DNA of 64,000 nt from Sitta carolinensis (Eukaryota > Chordata > Aves > Passeriformes > Sittidae): positions 13,496,501 through 13,560,500 of the forward strand of contig CM063288.1 of the NCBI GenBank assembly GCA_032173965.1, given 5' to 3'. The position numbers and the translations under genes are program-made. How positions within the stretch are numbered: position 1 is the first letter of the stretch; every line of letters begins with the position of its first letter. A model generated the notes under the pieces. It did not search any database, was not told the DNA's origin, and saw only the letters and a program-made list of their open reading frames with translations. This document shows positions 61,541 to 64,000 of this stretch, piece by piece.

Positions 61541-64000
61541 CCTGAGTATCGTTCCCAAGCCTGAGATGAGAAAGAAAGGAGTCTGAACAAGTACGAAACA
61601 TTCTCAAAAACTTTAGCACAAAACCTGCTGACAAAATGTCTACTAATGACATGAGCTGGAAGAGAGTATACATAGCTTGCCCCAGACTTTAGGACAGATA
61701 AAGAGCTTCTAAAAGCAAAAGGCTGCAGGTTCTGACTTACATTATGGTCTGTATCAGTTCAAAGAACTGGTTCCTTAAGATTTAATTTTTTTAAATGAAA
61801 TCACCTCTTCCAATGTCTCATTTAAATATTTATTTCACATGTATGTTAGAGGAGCTCTATAAAATCACCCACTAGGAGAAACTCAGAGTCAGATCAAAGA
61901 GAACATTCCCATCTGAAGCACAATTCAGTGTAGATACCTATAGAAAATCCTTTCTGATGGGATTTAAGGTCCTTTCCATCAGAAGCTTGAGGTCTCATTT
62001 CATTTGTGATTTATGGCAGAATATAATCACGAATTGCTGGGTTTCTTTGTGCAGGATGACTGTTAGAGTTTGAGTGCTCTTAGAAAACTTAAGACGAGCT
62101 ATGAAATAGTTCTTTGGAAGCAGTGCCTGCTCTGAATTTCCTGGATAGGAATATGAACTACACCCTTAAATAAAAACAGTGATCTTCAGAAAGATCAGAT
62201 TGATTAAACCTACATTAATCAATAGAAGAGTTCACATGAAGGCAAATCTCCCACACTTTCATGAATTGTCACTCTTACACACAACTGCTTTGCATGTGCT
62301 TGGAGAACTGCCAAGACCCAACAGAAGTACTGGGGGCAGACAATGCATGGATAGGTGTGCAGGTGCTTTGGACAAATACCTAAAGCCTGGGGGAATTTTC
62401 AAAGCAGAAAATAATTAGAATAATGAATCTCAGATATGCTTTCTTCAAACCCATATTGTAAACTTCAAATTCTGATCTTGCCACTTTCTTCCTCTGCACA
62501 AAAGTCCTCCTGGACTGTTTCCTCACCCTCTGAAATTTGCACTACAAAGTGCTGGAGGGACTGTGCTTTTCATCCAGTGTGCCCAAGCCCGTGTTCACCA
62601 TGGTCTCAGCATCTCTAGGGGCTACAGCTTTTGCACTCCTTGGACTGGAACACATTTTCTTTGTGGGATTTGTTTGCTAAAGATCTAAGGAATTATGGAA
62701 CATAAGTAAACCAGTATCCCAGAGAATTCTAAAAGCACATTCCTGGTTTTGCTTCAAAGCACAGGCACACCAATATATTTGCAGTAGCAGCATGCAACTA
62801 CTTCTTTTAACATAGGCCAACAGATTTCTTCAACTTCTCTGCATCAACTGAATGTACAGAATTTAATACTGAAAATTATACTGCTTTCACCATTTTCTCC
62901 TGCAATACCTCCTTTTCTTGATCCTCAAAAGAAAGTAAATCGTAGGTGTGTACTGACTATAATTTTTAATCTATCACTTTTAAAGCAAGTAAATATTTTC
63001 ATACCTGTAGCTCTTCTCTCACCCTTTAGCCCATTTAGCCATGCTTTTACTCAAGATGGTTCCTGCAAATGGAAAAAGTGCCTGTACTGGTAAATGTACA
63101 TCTGGTTTTGTATCTAATATGGTTCAACACCATCTTTCAGATGTAATCTCTTGGATTTAACCTTAGAGTTGTCACTGCTTTTACAATATGGCCTATGGGG
63201 TTTTTGTTTATCTCTAAAGACCTCTGTTATTAAAACAACAATGTAAGTTTTACTAGTTAACTATTTCTGTGTGTATGAGTGAAAGGCATTTGGAAATGCA
63301 CTAAATTCGTAGGTTTTATGGCAAATCAAATAACCCTTATTCAAACACCAGAGGTTACAAACAGATATTAAGCAGGCACACATTCAGCAGGAGATGACCA
63401 GAGATAATAATATAATCTAATACATCAAATTACTAAGGCACAGCAAAATAATAATAGCTCCACAGAAAAAGTGGTAATAAATTTTGAAAATGGAAAGCAA
63501 AATAAAACCAAAACCAAAAGCCATGCTCAGTCTGAATTCCAGAAAACATTTTAGCAATGCGATCTTTGCTTTTCAACAAAAATGGGTTTCCAGTGATTCA
63601 GGATTCATACACAAAATGGAATTGTTTTACAAATTTTACAAAACAGAATCTGCTGTTGACATAGAGAGCTTTGTTGCCACTGTGAAGGGTGGAAGGCACA
63701 AGCAGAAATCACTTTCTTGGCTTTTATCTTCTGTCATTACCACAAGGCATGTCTTGCACATGGTCGATAATTTATCTTAGCTAAAATCAGATCTAGAGAA
63801 GGCAAAGTACTCCTGAGATGTTCAAGTTTCACCCCTTCCTCAATAATTTCCTTTGATATTGAGAGAGTAAAGACTGTAGGATAATTGACAAGATTGTCCC
63901 TGACACATTGCTTTCCTAGCAAAGCTATCATGCCCGTGTAGCTCTTGCACTGAAATGCACAAGCTACTTTTTCAAGGATGAATGGAACTTACCAATCACC

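Larger units (their letters stand above)
51167..64000. other. Non-coding AT-rich DNA, no gene seen
   Basis: About 12.8 kb without supported exons or RNA genes. Contains a probable CR1 relic (51861-51913), A/C-rich tracts at 55157-55217 and 61481-61540, and a 16-nt A run at 60195-60210. Short frames (for example 52610-52879, 55344-55604, 63484-63780) have no recognisable domains. Homeodomain-motif clusters occur at about 59755-59800. Nothing indicates transcription. Confidence 0.55.

Overview
This window looks like non-coding nuclear DNA from a bird, possibly a songbird (the songbird level is inference). The evidence is AT-rich sequence, 5'-truncated CR1 LINE copies in both orientations with the usual degenerate 'tcatagaatcatagaa'-type 3' ends, many A/C-rich or G/T-rich simple repeats with long A or T homopolymers, and one long LTR sequence. 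I found no protein-coding gene, tRNA gene, rRNA or CRISPR array that I can support. All open frames are short, and none matches a family I recognise. The window is best read as a gene desert or very long intron.

Layout. Positions 1-26 kb are unique AT-rich DNA with low-complexity tracts, one compact CpG-dense patch near 1.6 kb carrying CCAAT and octamer-like motifs, a weak candidate terminal exon near 12.7-12.9 kb, and a few possible fragments of ancient MIR-like SINEs. Positions 26-31 kb hold a 39-nt T tract and three CR1 fragments, two of them head-to-head. Positions 31-49 kb are again unique DNA, with an (ATCAA)10 microsatellite, a 43-nt A tract and some homeodomain-motif-rich stretches that could be conserved non-coding elements. 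Positions 51-64 kb are unique AT-rich DNA with one probable relic CR1 3' end.

The outstanding feature is a 1,668-bp insertion at 49494-51161. It begins TGTCG, ends CGACA, and is flanked by the 5-bp duplication ctctc, as expected for integrase-mediated insertion. Inside are one complete retroviral-type LTR (49494-50858, TGTC...GACA), then TT, then a primer-binding site that matches the 3' end of tRNA-Glu for about 31 nt instead of the usual 18. Immediately after that comes an inverted copy of the first ~268 bp of the same LTR. There is no gag, pol or env and no second LTR in direct orientation. Both outer ends are therefore U3 ends. The simplest reading is an aberrant reverse-transcription product: plus-strand strong-stop DNA copied past the normal stop in the tRNA primer, switched onto U3 through a 2-nt match, and was then integrated. 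This structure is the best candidate in the window for something undescribed.
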